Source of the DNA: Orientallactaga sibirica
Lineage: Eukaryota; Chordata; Mammalia; Rodentia; Dipodidae
Assembly (NCBI GenBank): GCA_036365145.1
Contig: JAEOAD010000001.1
Span: 106,331,001 to 106,395,000, forward strand
Direction: 5' to 3'
DNA length: 64,000 nt
Below the pieces are notes generated by a model. It ran no database searches. It saw only the letters and a list, made by a program, of their open reading frames with translations, and had not been told where the DNA came from. Positions 10,844 to 22,945 of the stretch are shown piece after piece. Position 1 is the stretch's first letter. Each line of letters opens with the position of its first letter. Made by a program: the position numbers and the translations under genes.

Positions 10844-11944
10844 GTCACGGAGCCCTCCGCACAAAAACAGGAATGATAGAATTGCAGTTCGCAGTTAATT
10901 TCATTTTTATTTCTTGTCTTCAATCAGTGTCGTTTCAGGTTTAAAAGGCCACGGGTTTGTCACCACTGTAGCTCCTAAAATAAATGTGAACTCTTTCTCT
11001 GTATCCGTAGTCTGATCATGCACTCTGTTTAATATATCCTGACTTTTCCAATTTATTCTGAGCCCGAGGGCCCCTTGCGGTGTCTGCACCAGATTCCTTC
11101 TCAATACCTAGCTGTCCTCATCTTTCAGATTAAAATCATGTTGGCTTTTGAGGCAAAGTTCCCTTTCAGGCTTCTGAAACTCTGACTGCATTTCCCTTAC
11201 ATGGACATGTCTTTCTGTGGTTCACTTGGGTGTGGTCATCTGCTGGTCACTTTGTAATTAACTCATGAAGAACTCAGAGACAAGAGTGTGTTCTGGCCTG
11301 GCAGTGTGATTACCCTGGATTGTGCTACACTAGATTGATCCACACTAAACATGACCTTGGGGTGTTTGTGAAGCTGGTGGGGTGGGGAAGGGAGGGGCGA
11401 TCAGCAAACAGAAAGCCCAGGACAATTCACCCTTTGCAACCAAGAAGCATGGCGGACTCCACACAGACAACTGGGCCCTGGGATTTTCGGAGTCGTTTTC
11501 AGCACAGCACATGCATTTGGGCTGATGGATGGGCTGAAGCTGAGGGCACGTGTGTGGGAAAGCAAGTGATTATTGCTCCCCAAAGCCCATGCCCCACTCA
11601 TTGCCCGTGACAAATCATGGGCAGACTAATACACCGTAATCAGCTGATCCTCCGTTAATCCTGTTTCTGCATCCTAGTTCCCTGGCAGGTCTGTTAGACA
11701 CCTCGTTAGCACTCTTCAGATTCCTCCTCAACCCCAGAGGATCCCTTCAGGATGCCATGTGCACTGAGACCTTTGGGAGGCAAACTGTATGGCTTCCCTT
11801 TCATCTCTGAAAACGAAATGGACAAATGAATGGTAATGCTACTTAGCATAGTGCTCATCACGTGGTCTGGCTCTGTTTTCAGCATTGTGCAGGCAAAACT
11901 CTACCTCGTTCTCACTGACCTGTGATAGAGGTATTGTTTGTTTA
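10844..11944. other. Unique non-coding DNA
   Basis: No gene, exon or clear repeat seen. Reading frames are short and overlap on both strands without family motifs. Confidence 0.45.
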
Positions 11945-12035
11945 CCATTTGCCTGGGATTCACTATGTAGCCCAGTCTGACCTGAAACTCAGGGCAGTCC
12001 CCCTGCCTCAGCTTTCTGAGAACTGGCCACCAAGG
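11945..12035 (-). repeat. Old B1 fragment, antisense
   Basis: 'ttcactatgtagcccagtct' then 'tgcctcagctttctgagaac' match a degraded antisense B1. Confidence 0.6.
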
Positions 12036-12470
12036 CCAACGTGGGACCTATCTGCTCCCTCTGTGGTGAGCTGTTTCTTTGCTGTTCCCCATGTTGGGTG
12101 TTAGTTGTGACTCCTGATGAAGGCAGAAACCTCTGCAGGGGGAGAATCATATTTTCGCTTCTTTACCTGCCCCATATGGCGGAGGCCTGGCCATGTAACT
12201 ATTCAAAGAACGCTTGGTGACCAATGAGCACACCTTCAGAGGATCCTGCCCTTTTACTTGTTGTGCTCACAGCCAACTAAATAGAGTGGGCAACTTGGGC
12301 TCCAGTTATTCTCTGTCCACCGGATTCAGATTGACCATGGGCTCAGCTTCCTCCCAGGCCCCATAGAATCGTGCCAGCATATGATTTCTCTGGAGGTTTC
12401 CTGAAATGAAAATTACATTTATAAGTATGAATCATGCTACTTATGACTACTGGTAATGGGGCCCATAGCT

Positions 12471-12471
<1 letters not shown>

Positions 12472-12516
<45 letters not shown>

Positions 12517-12533
12517 ATGTATGTATGTGTGTA

Positions 12534-12590
<57 letters not shown>

Positions 12591-12591
12591 T
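12472..12591. repeat. Compound (CA)n-(TG/TA)n-(TA)n microsatellite
   Basis: CA run 12472-12510, mixed TATG units, then about 22 TA units to about 12585. The purely alternating purine-pyrimidine tract is likely to be length-variable and hard to sequence. Confidence 0.96.
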
Positions 12592-13280
12592 CCAGCCTCT
12601 AGAGATCATGAGATGGGGGCCAGGCATTTACTAAGGAAGGGCAAACCCTTTCTCCACACTTGGTCCGCATTTGGTAACATCTTGTGGTCTTTTGGTCTTT
12701 AGGAAGGCGCAGTGTTTGGGAAAAGGCAAGTCTGTTCCCTGCCTGTCCTGGAGGACAGAACCTGTTTCTCTCTGTTGTGGTGTGATCGAAGGCAGTTTGG
12801 TCATTCCTGAGTTGTTTGTTTCAGGTTCTGGTAGCTTCTAATTGTCCAAGATAGAGGACTAAATTTCTTACTCCAAACCCAGAAGTCCTAGCCAAATTCT
12901 GACACACATACTAACTTTTACGAACAGGTAGATACCAAACAAAATAAAAACAAAGCAGTCATCCAACCTGCCTTTGAGCTTGAGAAAGTTCCAGCAATCT
13001 GACTCTGGACTCTCCCAGGTCGTCATATAAGAGAGTTCCTTGAAATAACGGCAAGTACCACGGGCAGATTTTAGCCAATCTAGTCATTACAAAAACTCCT
13101 GGGAGAGAAGGAAGGTGGGTATTAGACCCAAACTGTGAATCCAGAACAAGATGGCTTATGGACCCCCTTCCTCCTTCTACTCCATTTATGCAAGGGCAAA
13201 ACTACTTTCTCATTATTTGTAGGCCATTCATTCTAATCTCGTGAACACCATTTAATCTTACCAATGTAAAAATCAGCCCT
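12592..13280. other. Unique non-coding DNA
   Basis: No repeat or gene recognised. Confidence 0.45.
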
Positions 13281-13296
13281 AAAAAGTCCAGTGCTA

Positions 13297-13471
13297 AACC
13301 AGGCGTGGTGACACACGCCTTTAATCCCAGCTCTCAGGAGGCAGAGGTAGGAGGATCGCCAGGAGTTCAAGGAGTTCAAGGCCACCCTGAGACTACATAG
13401 TGAATTCCAGGTCAGCCTAGGCTAGAGTGAAACCCTACCTCGAAAAACTAAAAAAAAAAAAAAAAAAAAAA
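13297..13471 (+). repeat. B1 SINE with a 10-bp internal duplication
   Basis: Full-length B1 with a 22-bp A tail. 'gagttcaagg' occurs twice in tandem near 13361-13380. Flanks carry an imperfect duplication, agtccagtgctaa and agtcccgtgctaa. Confidence 0.94.
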
Positions 13472-13487
13472 AGAGTCCCGTGCTAAT

Positions 13488-16400
13488 TAATAAACCCTCT
13501 AGATCTGGCTCAGAGTTTTACACTTGTCAAAACCCTGGCAGAAAAAAAAAATAGAATAAAGTTCACTGAAGGGACAATTGCAAAGGTGTGGTTAGAATTA
13601 AGAGAAATCAACTCAGGAAGTGAACCCCACCGCCACAACCACTGGGGCCCATAAATGTAAGAGGTTTTGCTACTTTCCTAAGCGTGAAGGGTCATAGGAA
13701 GAAGTGGTCCGCAGCACCTGGAGGAAGCTGTATCTGAAACACTGCTTTGTGGACAGAAGCTACTGCCTTGGGTAGAGGAAAGCAGAAAAGCTTGGCTGGC
13801 TTATGCGGGAGGCTCAGGGACACACACTGGTCCAACCCCTCTCCCCTTCCACCCTCCAGTCTCCTGCGGATGTCTCCCCCACTAGCTGAAGCCTACAAGG
13901 AGCTAAGTCACTGTTTTGAGGTACTTCATAATTTGGCTCTCAGGGTCCCTAGTATAGAGGGGAGAATGGATCTCAAGATCACTGAATGCAGTCCTCCTGG
14001 GCTGGCAATGACCCTGTCATAGTAGGCAGACTCACTCACCATCTTTACAGTGTGAATTCCCAACTGCTGTCGCTCAATAGCCAAAAATTTCTCTGAGGAC
14101 ACAGTCTAATGTCACCACATGTGCGTACGTCATCCTCTGCCTGGTAGAGTCCTTTCAAGTGAATGACAGACAGTGAAACTCCTTTCCTGAAGTCAGACAA
14201 ATCAGTTTTGAAAATTGGGAATGTCTGCAGGAGGTAAACACGGATCTCTCACTGGGAGGCACTGGCATCTCACTGACGGGCACTGACATCTCATTGGTAG
14301 GCACATTTCCTGGCAGATACTGGCATCTCATTCTCTGGTTGGATTACCTGTTTGGGCAGGAGACCTGCACAGCAATATCCTGCCTCTGGAATTACTGGGA
14401 CAGACAGCTTTCTAACACTACTACAGCTAAGGTGCCAGCTCAGAGGAAACCTCTGGAAGGGTGGGGTGCATTCTTCAGGATGCGATGTGTTTGTGAACCG
14501 GAGATTCCCATATGGCACTGCGCCTCCTGGAGGAAGGGCACATAAGTTCAGGAATGTAGGGATGGCAGCAGGGTGGCTCTACTCTTGACCAGCTGGGACT
14601 TTGCCTGATTAAAAATCCTGGTCTCCCAAAGAGATAAAGGATTCTCATCCAGCCGCGCTAGAAGCAGCCCAGAATGGTTTTCAAGTTGGGGTTGGGTCCT
14701 GCCCAATAGACTCTCAGGCCTAATCTTGGAGATTCTAGAACTCTAACACCTTAAGAGCTTACGGGCAGTTTGTCTAATCATAACTTCTGCACAAATAGTG
14801 TCTTCTGTCACCTCCTTCACTTTTAAATGTGGTCACTCAGTGCCACATGTTAGCGCTCAGCCGCCAGAGGTCATTGTGCACTTGAAGAAAACCCCAAGCA
14901 AAGCCCACACGTCCCATCCCTGGAGGCACCTCCACCCCGACAGATTCACCTTCCAACTCAAGGTCTGATAGCCTCCCTGACCCAAGATAAAGACCCAAGA
15001 TAAGTCTTGGGAAAACTGTCATTTTTTGCTCAATTGGAGATTTAATATTTTTCCCCACTCTGGGAAATGTAGACTATTTCTCTCTACTTCCAGAAGAGAG
15101 GGTAACTTGTTCTTTGGAAGAGAAAAGACTTACGTTGAGCTCTACATCAAAATGTCTCCTAATCTTGAGATACTATCTAGAACAGTCTATATTTTCAAAC
15201 TTTAGCTCAAGTTCACGTCCTTCTATTGCCTTAAACTCAGCATTTGCCTCTCTTGCTGACGTAGGGGGAAGCATGTGCTTTGCTCTCAAAAATAAAAAGG
15301 GAAAAAAAGAGGAAGAAAAAGAAGGTTCCTATGTTGGTGGCTGGGTTTGTTCCATGTTAGGGACTAAATTCAGAAATGTTTTGCTTTGCTTCACAAAGGA
15401 AATTTGGATTTACACTCACTCTGTCTTTTGCAAACACACACAACTTAAACAATTGACTAAATTTGCATTTTGTCAGCCTATGCTCCTGTAGAGTTCATTC
15501 TCACACTAAGAGAATCAGTGAAATTGATAAAAAGCAAACATTTTTGTTGATCTGGGGCATAACTCAGTTCCGGCCGGATGGGTTCAGTACTTTCTGTCCC
15601 ACACAGGCCATGGATTGAGGCCAGCCCCAAGAGTGGCACCCCAGATATAGAAATGACAACCACAAAGGAACATTGGAACAGAGGTAACTTTGTCCAAATT
15701 CTATCTCCTTCTGCTGCTACCTTAGCCTTGACCAGAGCAACCCTATAAGTGGGCATGGGCCATCAGATAGGAAAATGTCACACTGCGGCTTTCATTCTCG
15801 CATTTTGTCCCTTGCCTACATGTCCACTTGAGTTCTCCCCCCCACCCCGCCACCCAATTAAGTGCCGACAGACTCTCCGGAAAAGGAAACGAAGTGACAA
15901 GCCAGCGTACCTGCTGTTTAACAACTATCTGGAACCCTGGATACAAATAAGTAGGTCTTCTTCAAAGCCGACGTCCTGGGAAGTTGAGGTTTTTGTTTTC
16001 CAACAAAGCTTTGGCTGCTCAAAATAGTTGCAAGTACTTTGAAAGGCTGCTCAAAAAGAACCTTGAAGGCCAATGGATGGCAATAACTGGGACTAAATCT
16101 CTTGGTAGTTTGTCACACATGGGTGGTCACGCCCTTGAGGCCAACACGTTTCTCTCATCACCACTTAATGTAAGGAACCATCATCCGCACCTAAGTTAAT
16201 GTTGGTGTTATCCTTAGGCAAGCTGCTGTACTTAGAAAAGATTGGACTCTGTGGGCATAACCAATACAGTGTGGATTTGAAGATCCCCCAGTTCTCTCTC
16301 TACCTCCATCAGGCAACACCTCCTTCTGCATGGACCTCTGACTTGCCGTGAACATCTGATGACTCACTGACTCCCTGCATTCTGGTCCGTGTTTTGGAAG

Positions 16401-16594
16401 GATATTTGCATAATGAGCTGCGCTAGAAGAATTTCCCAGGAGCAAAGAGCAGATTCATTTACAGCCTTGGGAAATGGAGATAGCGTCTCTCTTCAGAACA
16501 CAGGACAAGGAAGTCAACTAGCTAATGAAACTAAATATGATATCTCCTGTGGTACCGCAGCAATATGTGTCCACTGGACAACATAAAAGATTCA
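13488..16594. other. Repeat-poor unique region, no gene seen
   Basis: Over 3 kb without a recognisable SINE, LINE or long microsatellite, unusual for this window. Reading frames up to 125 codons (15114-15491) resemble no protein I know. Could carry regulatory sequence, but nothing in it proves that. Confidence 0.5.
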
Positions 16595-16752
16595 GTATCC
16601 TGGTGTGGTGCACACCTTTAATCCCAGCACTCAGGAAGCAGAGGTAAGAGGTGCACTGTGAGTTCAAGGCCATCCGGAGACTACAGAGTGAATTCCAGGT
16701 CAGCCTGGGATAGAGCGAGACCCTATCTCAAAGAAAAAAAAAAAAGGAAAAA
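16595..16752 (+). repeat. B1 SINE
   Basis: 'cctggtgtggtgcacacc' head, 'taatcccagcactcagg', 'aattccaggtcagcctggg' and an A-rich tail. Flanked by an approximate attcag repeat. Confidence 0.9.
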
Positions 16753-16754
16753 AA

Positions 16755-16835
16755 ATTCAGGTCAGCAGCAGAGTGCTTGTGTAGCAAGCACATGGCCTTG
16801 GGTTTGATACCCAGCATATATAAATAAATAATTAA
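16755..16835 (+). repeat. ID-like SINE
   Basis: 'gcagagtgcttgtgtagcaa' followed by 'gccttgggtttgatacccag' is the tRNA-Ala-like ID layout, then an A/T-rich tail. Directly follows the B1 tail. Confidence 0.7.
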
Positions 16836-17040
16836 AATTATGACTGTTTTTAAAATTATGATGATTTTCTATTTGAAATGGGTTTCCCAATGTCATAGAA
16901 ATATTAAGAGAAACAGCATTGTCATAGAATTCATGTAAAACTATTGTAGAAACTGTTCATTGTGGGAAAGATGCAAAAATAGCTTACATTCTGGAAGTTT
17001 TATTTTCACATAGATGAAGTCAACCCTAAAAAGTTGGGGA

Positions 17041-17220
17041 GGGATTGAGGAGATGGCTAAGTGACCCAGGTTCAATTCCCCACTACCTACATAAAGTCAG
17101 ATGCACAAAGTGGCTCAGGCATCTGGAGTTCTTTTGCAGTAGCGAGAGGCCCTGGCCCCATCATTCACATTCCCTCTCTTTCCCCCTCCTTCTCGCCTTG
17201 CATATTAATAAATTAAAATT
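17041..17220 (+). repeat. DIP-type SINE with internal deletion
   Basis: Head 'gaggagatggctaagtg' runs directly into 'acccaggttcaattcccc', missing about 40 bp between the A and B boxes. Body and AT-rich tail are present. Confidence 0.85.
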
Positions 17221-17244
17221 TAACTATATTAAACATTTTTAAAA

Positions 17245-17485
17245 ATTATTTTATTTATTTTTGGAGAGAGACAGAGAGGGAGAGGGAGACAGATAGAGAT
17301 GGGCACGCCAGCAGTCTCTCAGCTGCTGTGAACGAAATCCAGATGTGTGCGCCCCCTTGTGGGCAAGTGCAGCATTGCGCCCTTGCGTCACTTTGCATCT
17401 GGCTAAACGTGGGACCTGGAGATTGGAACCGGGTTCTTAGGCTTAGCAGGCAGGCGCCTTAACCACTAAGCCATCTCTCCAGCCC
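17245..17485 (-). repeat. DIP-type SINE, long subfamily, young-looking
   Basis: Carries the extra internal block of the long subfamily ('cagcattgcgcccttgcgtc'). Flanked by a perfect 20-bp duplication (17225-17244 and 17486-17505). The perfect TSD suggests a relatively recent insertion. Confidence 0.96.
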
Positions 17486-17549
17486 TATATTAAACATTTT
17501 TAAAATAAAAAATATTAAAATAATGTAGTTCCAATCTTTATATCACTCT

Positions 17550-17760
17550 ACCATGCCCTTTCCCCCACCTTTTCTCATGCCACTGATTTTATCTGGGAGG
17601 CTCTGCCCAGCTCTGCCTTTTAGTATTTTACCTTCCATTCTTCTTCCACTCAAGCTCTTGCTTTCTTATCAGGAAATTTTTCCTGATCAGTGTCAATGTC
17701 TGTTTCTCTCTTCTAAACAAAAGGGCAGACCTGATCGAAGCAGCAGAAATCACTGACCCT
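17550..17760 (+). repeat. Possible L2 3' fragment
   Basis: Pyrimidine-rich text with 'ggaaatttttcctgatcagt' resembles the 3' region of L2. Weak. Confidence 0.3.
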
Positions 17761-18123
17761 TTTTATATGAAACTTAAAGTTAAGGTCCAATATACTCCAT
17801 GTCCAAAACACAAGAAGCATTTCCTTTGTGCTGGGTGTTGGGAGGCAGAGCTTGTGGATGAGATGAAGGACTTACTGGTAGCCGAGCAGGAATGTGGAAT
17901 GCACTAGATAAGTATGCAAGCACACACATGTCTCACAAGGGGTGTGAAGAGAAAGGAAACTACTACTAATGTGTGTCTAACTGGAGTCCAGAGTCATCTC
18001 TATCTCCATTCTTTGAGCTCATGCAGCTCTGTTCTCCAGTCTCTGTGAAAGTGTCTGCAAGAATCCTTACCTCAGCTCTATTTCCTAGGGGTCTATTCGT
18101 GCAAACAAGAGACACCAAAACAT

Positions 18124-18346
18124 GGGGCTGGAGAGATGGTTTAGTGGTTTAAGACACTTGTCTGAGAAGCCTAAGGACTCCACTCTACAGATCCCACGTA
18201 AGCCAAATGCACAAAGGTGAGGCAAGCTCAAGGTGGCGCGTGCCCACTAGGTGGCGCAAGTGACTGGAGTTCGATTGCAATGGCTGAGGCCCTGGCATAC
18301 CAATTCTCTCTCTAAAATAAATAAATAAATTAATTAATTTTTTTAA
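18124..18346 (+). repeat. DIP-type SINE, long variant
   Basis: Head 'ggctggagagatggtttag'. The middle repeats 'aggtgaggcaag', 'aggtggcgcgtg' and 'aggtggcgcaag', indicating internal reduplication. A 14-bp TSD, agacaccaaaacat, flanks it at 18110 and 18347. Confidence 0.95.
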
Positions 18347-18756
18347 AGACACCAAAACATTAGTCTCCCCTTCTATTTCTTACCTTAATCAACACAGTGA
18401 ACAGATGTCATTGGCTTTTGGATAATTTGAAATGGTGCAAATGAAAAATGACCAGAATCCACGTGGTCCTCTGTGCCTATTCATCTATTTGCTTCCTCAG
18501 ACTCTGGGGAGTAGATTTACTAAGCTGCAAATGGAAGAACATCCAGTAACATCTTGCTGCACCAACTTCAGCCCTGATGCAAGTTTTGAACACTGCAGAA
18601 CCCTTTGCATTCCACACTCTTGTGAGCCTTGTTCTTCTCAGAGTATATCAGACCAGGATTTTTTTTGCTGCAATTTGTGTCCAAAAGAGGAATTCAGACC
18701 AAAGAAGAGTTTCAGAGTGGGATATGGCCCAGCACTAGCATGCAAGCAGAATAAAT

Positions 18757-19216
18757 CTGTGAGGGTGGGCGGAAGGGAACAAGCCACTGGTGATAATGAA
18801 TAGGCACAAGTTGACTTTCTTTTTATAGACAGCCAACCAGAGACAGAGGCCCAAGGAGAATATGGATGCTGCCTTGCCTGCCCTGGTAGGACTAGAACCA
18901 ATGCCACCCGATGAGCCAGTCTCATCTAAGCTGGCTGCAAGCAACAACTCCTTAGCACTTCCTGATTCTTGTCCAGGGTTTAGCACACCTGAGTGGGCTG
19001 ATGCTTCCTGAGTCAGCCACTTGAGCCTGCCAACCAATCAGGGCTCTCTTCCTTACACCCCCGAGTCTGATGGTGAGACTCATCCTAATTGGATATTTGA
19101 TCCACATAAATTTCATAAACCACATGTGTTGTCTCTCTTCTCTCTCTCCCTATCTCCCTCTCTTTCCCCCTTTCCCCCTTAAGTCTTGTTAGCCCCTGGC
19201 CCTATTGGTAAGCTGT

Positions 19217-19270
<54 letters not shown>

Positions 19271-19505
19271 TGTAGACTTTTCCCTATGAGAATGGGATTT
19301 TCTCCATTTCCCCTCCCCCTTCCCCTTTCCAGTCAGCCTAGCTAGGAAGGTGGACAGCATTTCTTTTGGCTTGGACTTCCTGCTTGCCTTTCGTCTGGAT
19401 CCTAACTGTCCCTAAAATAAATCTCATAATTCATAGTTTACCCTTCTCTGGGTCTGAGTTCTCAATTCTTTGCTAACTTGGACAAGGACCCAAGAGTTGG
19501 GTGTC
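18757..19505 (+). repeat. Candidate solo LTR of an endogenous retrovirus
   Basis: A CCAAT-type box (ccaaccaatcagggc, about 19030), a pyrimidine-rich U3/R region, 'aaaataaatctcataattc' as a polyadenylation signal (about 19415) and a U5-like end 'aagagttgggtgtccaca' fit an LTR. The left boundary is uncertain. I see no primer-binding site, viral gene or partner LTR. Confidence 0.45.
19220..19274. repeat. (TC)n-(TG)n compound microsatellite
   Basis: TC run 19220-19253 then TG to 19274, inside the candidate LTR. Confidence 0.95.
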
Positions 19506-19875
19506 CACAGGCCTGGGGATCTTCTTCACTGTTTCTGTCTCCTTTGGGTGCTGAGGCAGAGGTTGTGTTGAGCATCTCTTAGTTCTGTTCACCTTGTTCC
19601 TCCTCCCAATTCTGGAAAAAAATTTTTTTTTCCTTTGGGAGTTGCCTCTTCCTAGTGACAAAATGTAATCATGGTTAAATGTCCTGTGGTTCCTGTCACT
19701 TGCTAACAAAAGACTTGGGAAGATCTGTCAACCCTAGCAGTGTTTGACTGGAGTAGCCAGGGCAGGGCTCGCAGACCTTTATCCAGGGGAAGCTGAGATT
19801 CCTGGCTACAGAAAAGAGTTTCAGGATGAAACAGTATAAAGCAGAGATGAAGTTTATTAGGAAGAGATTATTTAA

Positions 19876-20079
19876 AAGAAATAAATAAATTTATTTATTT
19901 ATTTGAGAGAGAGAGGTACATAGATAGAGAGAGAATGGGCACACCAGAGCCTCCAAGCCACTGCCAACAAATTCCATGCGCCACCATGTGCATCCAGCTC
20001 AGGTGGGTACTGAGGAATCGAACCTGGGTCCTTTGGCTTCACAGGCAAGCACCTTAACTGCTAAGCCATCTCTCCAGCC
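19876..20079 (-). repeat. DIP-type SINE
   Basis: Reverse copy with tail, GA run, body and head. Duplication aggaagagat plus atttaa flanks it at 19859 and 20080, the left copy having one extra T. Confidence 0.94.
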
Positions 20080-20303
20080 AGGAAGAGATATTTAATACAA
20101 ATTGAAGGACGGGGTTAGTAGGAAGGGAGGCACTCAAGGAAAGGATAAGACATGCCCAGGTGTGGGCGTTGGTTTCTCAAGGAAGCCTTGCATACCTATT
20201 TTAGCAATAGCCACATATATACACGTCTCAGTAGCTCTCAAGCTGAATTTCCCCCTTCTTTTTCAATAAATGAGATCTTCTTTTTTCTTTCTTCTTTTCA
20301 CTC

Positions 20304-20454
20304 TTTTTTTTTTTTTTTAGGTAATGTTTCACTCTAGCTCAAGCTGACCTGGAATTTACTATGGAGTCTCAGGGTGGCCTCGAACTCATGGCGATACTTC
20401 TACCTCTGCCTCCCAAGTGCTGGGATTAAAGGCAAGCACCACCACGACTGGCTT
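20304..20454 (-). repeat. B1 SINE, antisense
   Basis: T run, then 'tgacctggaatttactatgg', 'ctgcctcccaagtgctggg' and 'caccaccacgactggc'. Confidence 0.93.
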
Positions 20455-20879
20455 TAATCTTTTGATAAATAAGATTTTCTTTTTATCTCTCTATTTCAAT
20501 AAATAAAATTATAGTGCTTCTGGAGGTGCCTTGGATATGATTGAACCTAGTAAGATAAAGCCATGGGTCACAAGGATTGCACAAGAGGCTGTAGGACATG
20601 CCTTTTACTATAAATGGGGGTTCTTGTGAGATTCCTAGAAAATTATGGGTTTATAGCTGGGAAAGAAGAAAGTCCATATGTACTCAGTCCTAAAACATGA
20701 CTCTCTGATATAGTAATGTTCTTATTTGAAAGATAGATTGCTATATAAAAGGAATATTGTCTCTTTGGAGGCAACCTCCACAGCAAATATTAATTGTGCT
20801 AGAATTCTCAGCCTTTAGCTCATGGATAAGAGACATCAGCCAGACTCCCTGGGTAAAGGGCTCCTTTCTTTCTCATGTA

Positions 20880-21035
20880 CTTTTTTTATTTTTTAATCAA
20901 GGTAGGGTCTTGCTCTATCCAGGACTGACCTGGAATTCATCATGTAGTCTCAGGCTGGTCTTGAACTCACAGAGATCCTCCTACCTCTGCCTCCTGAGTG
21001 CTGGGATTAAAGGCGTGTGCTCTACCTCTGATTTA
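20880..21035 (-). repeat. B1 SINE, antisense
   Basis: T-rich tail, 'aggtagggtcttgctctatc', 'ctcaggctggtcttgaactc' and 'ctgggattaaaggcgtgtgc'. Last bases altered. Confidence 0.92.
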
Positions 21036-22945
21036 AGCCAGGAAGGTTCTGAGCTCTGCAAGTGACTGTCCAGATTGAGCTAGTAAGACCTTGACTTCCC
21101 TATGGAGAGATACTCTTAGGCCCTAGGTGTGAATGTGGGGCTTGTGTAGGCTGCATGTTGACATGAGAGATTAAATTGTGCTGGGGCACTCTACTTAAGA
21201 GCTACTTAGAAAGAACAAACCAAAAAGAAAAAAAGAAATCCCTAATAATAGTAATTAAAACTCCTTCCCCCTGCTGTTCTATCTCTTTCTGAAGGTGACT
21301 TGCGAACAACAATGTCCCCTTTGTGTATGAATGGAAATGAGATGCCCAAGTGGGACAAACTATGGGTCACCGCTTATGCCATTTCCCTGTTTGCTGCCTC
21401 TATTGCTCTTCAAAGAACACAGTACTTGCATTTTTCTTTGCTTATGTCAGTTTCTTTATCAGTAATTTCCTTCAAAAGAAGGGGAAAAAAAAAGAAGCTA
21501 TTCAGTTCTCGTTATCTTTTTTAAAAGAGATCAGGAAATTTCAAAACCAGTTCATATGTATTGACCAACAAGCCAGTGGGACAAAACCTGATGTTATTTT
21601 CCTGGGCTCTCTCTTTCTCTGCCCATATGGGGTGTTTGCACGTGGATGGACTGAGAAGGGTGAGGTCCATAGGAAGTCACCAGAAACACTCTGACACGCT
21701 GGCTTGCACAATCTCCTAGTGACCAGTGTGGAGTGGAAAGTCTCTCCTGCCTTGCAGCAGGTAAGGAAAAGCCTTCCTCTGTGTCCTGCAGAGGCTTCCT
21801 TTTGTGACAACCAATGGACTGAGCCACCAGAGGAAATGCTTGTCTGGCTTTGTAGGCGACTCACAGTGTGAGTCTCTGGCCTGCTGTTGGGCTGAGCCGG
21901 AAGCCCCAGGAGGAGACTTTTCCAAGTCTGGTCGCCAGGCCACAGGAGCCAGCAAAGGCATTCCAGTGCTCCCTGAAAGAGCATAGAGCAGCCATTGTCA
22001 TGTAAAATTAGCCTGGGCACAGCCCCAGAGAACATACCTTTGGACCCCTTCCTACCGTCCTCACACAAGGGCATGTGACAGATGAAGACTGTGGGAGTCC
22101 CGCTTTGAGTGGACAGACAGCACGTGCCCAATTCTCCCCAATAATCCATGGGCCACTTTTAATCTCCCTCCTGCACTAGATTCATCGATCACCATATTTC
22201 TTCCTGGCACATGCTCAAGACAGTGAAGGCTCCTTGCAGCCATGGGAACATAGGAAGTCCAAAGAATGAATCTAGGGGCTTCGGATTTGCCCACGCTCCA
22301 CCGAAACCCTGCGGCAGCTTAGCTAGTGGATTCGGTTCCTGTGCCAAGCTTGCCTCTCTCTTAACATCGCTCCTCAGCCTGATAACACAGAATAAGGCCA
22401 CTGTCTGGATGTCCCCCCTGAGCCAAGACTGCTGAATTCTGCATAATACCTTCCCCAAAGAGGGCTTCAGTTTTCCGTTCCTGCCTATGGAGAACTCAGG
22501 CTTGCCAATAGCAAATCATTCTGACCCACTGGGGGGCTAGCTAGTGCCAGCACAACTTTCTGTAGGTCTCTCAATGACTTTTTTTTTTTTTTTTTTTCTT
22601 TTCCAGGCTCTCACAGGAGGCCAAACAGTGCTCAGCAAATACTCTGGCAGAGAAAGCACCAGAGTGCTGAATGAAAAATGGATTCTCTCTCCACTGATTC
22701 CTTCAAGAGTTGGCCTCACTGGCCACAGCAAGGATTAATTTGAACACTGTTATTTCTTGGCAGCTCGTGCTAAATTTTCCAGGACACAGAGACATGTGGA
22801 GTTCCATCATCTTGATTATTTTTATGGACTGTGGGGAAGTAGATGGGATCAAGAAATTGGATGCACCAAGTGATGGAAGGAATGAAACTGCATAACAGTG
22901 ACAACCAAGTGACCAGCTCTTAGATAGGCAAGAAATCTGACCTTC
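21036..22945. other. Repeat-poor unique region, no gene seen
   Basis: Nearly 2 kb without SINEs. The longest frame (21541-22149, minus, 202 codons) is the longest in the window, yet shows no domain, has a random-looking composition and overlaps frames on the other strand. A T tract then 'cttttccag' at 22577-22606 looks like a splice acceptor by chance. Confidence 0.45.

Noticed and set aside
21541..22149. 202-codon minus-strand open frame, the longest in the window
   Set aside because: No recognised domain, low-complexity-free but random-looking composition, overlapped by other frames on both strands, and no splice or promoter context. Expected by chance in 64 kb.
22577..22606. Polypyrimidine tract followed by ccag, like a 3' splice site
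   Set aside because: No downstream exon-like frame with family support, no donor identified, and a T homopolymer can give this by chance.
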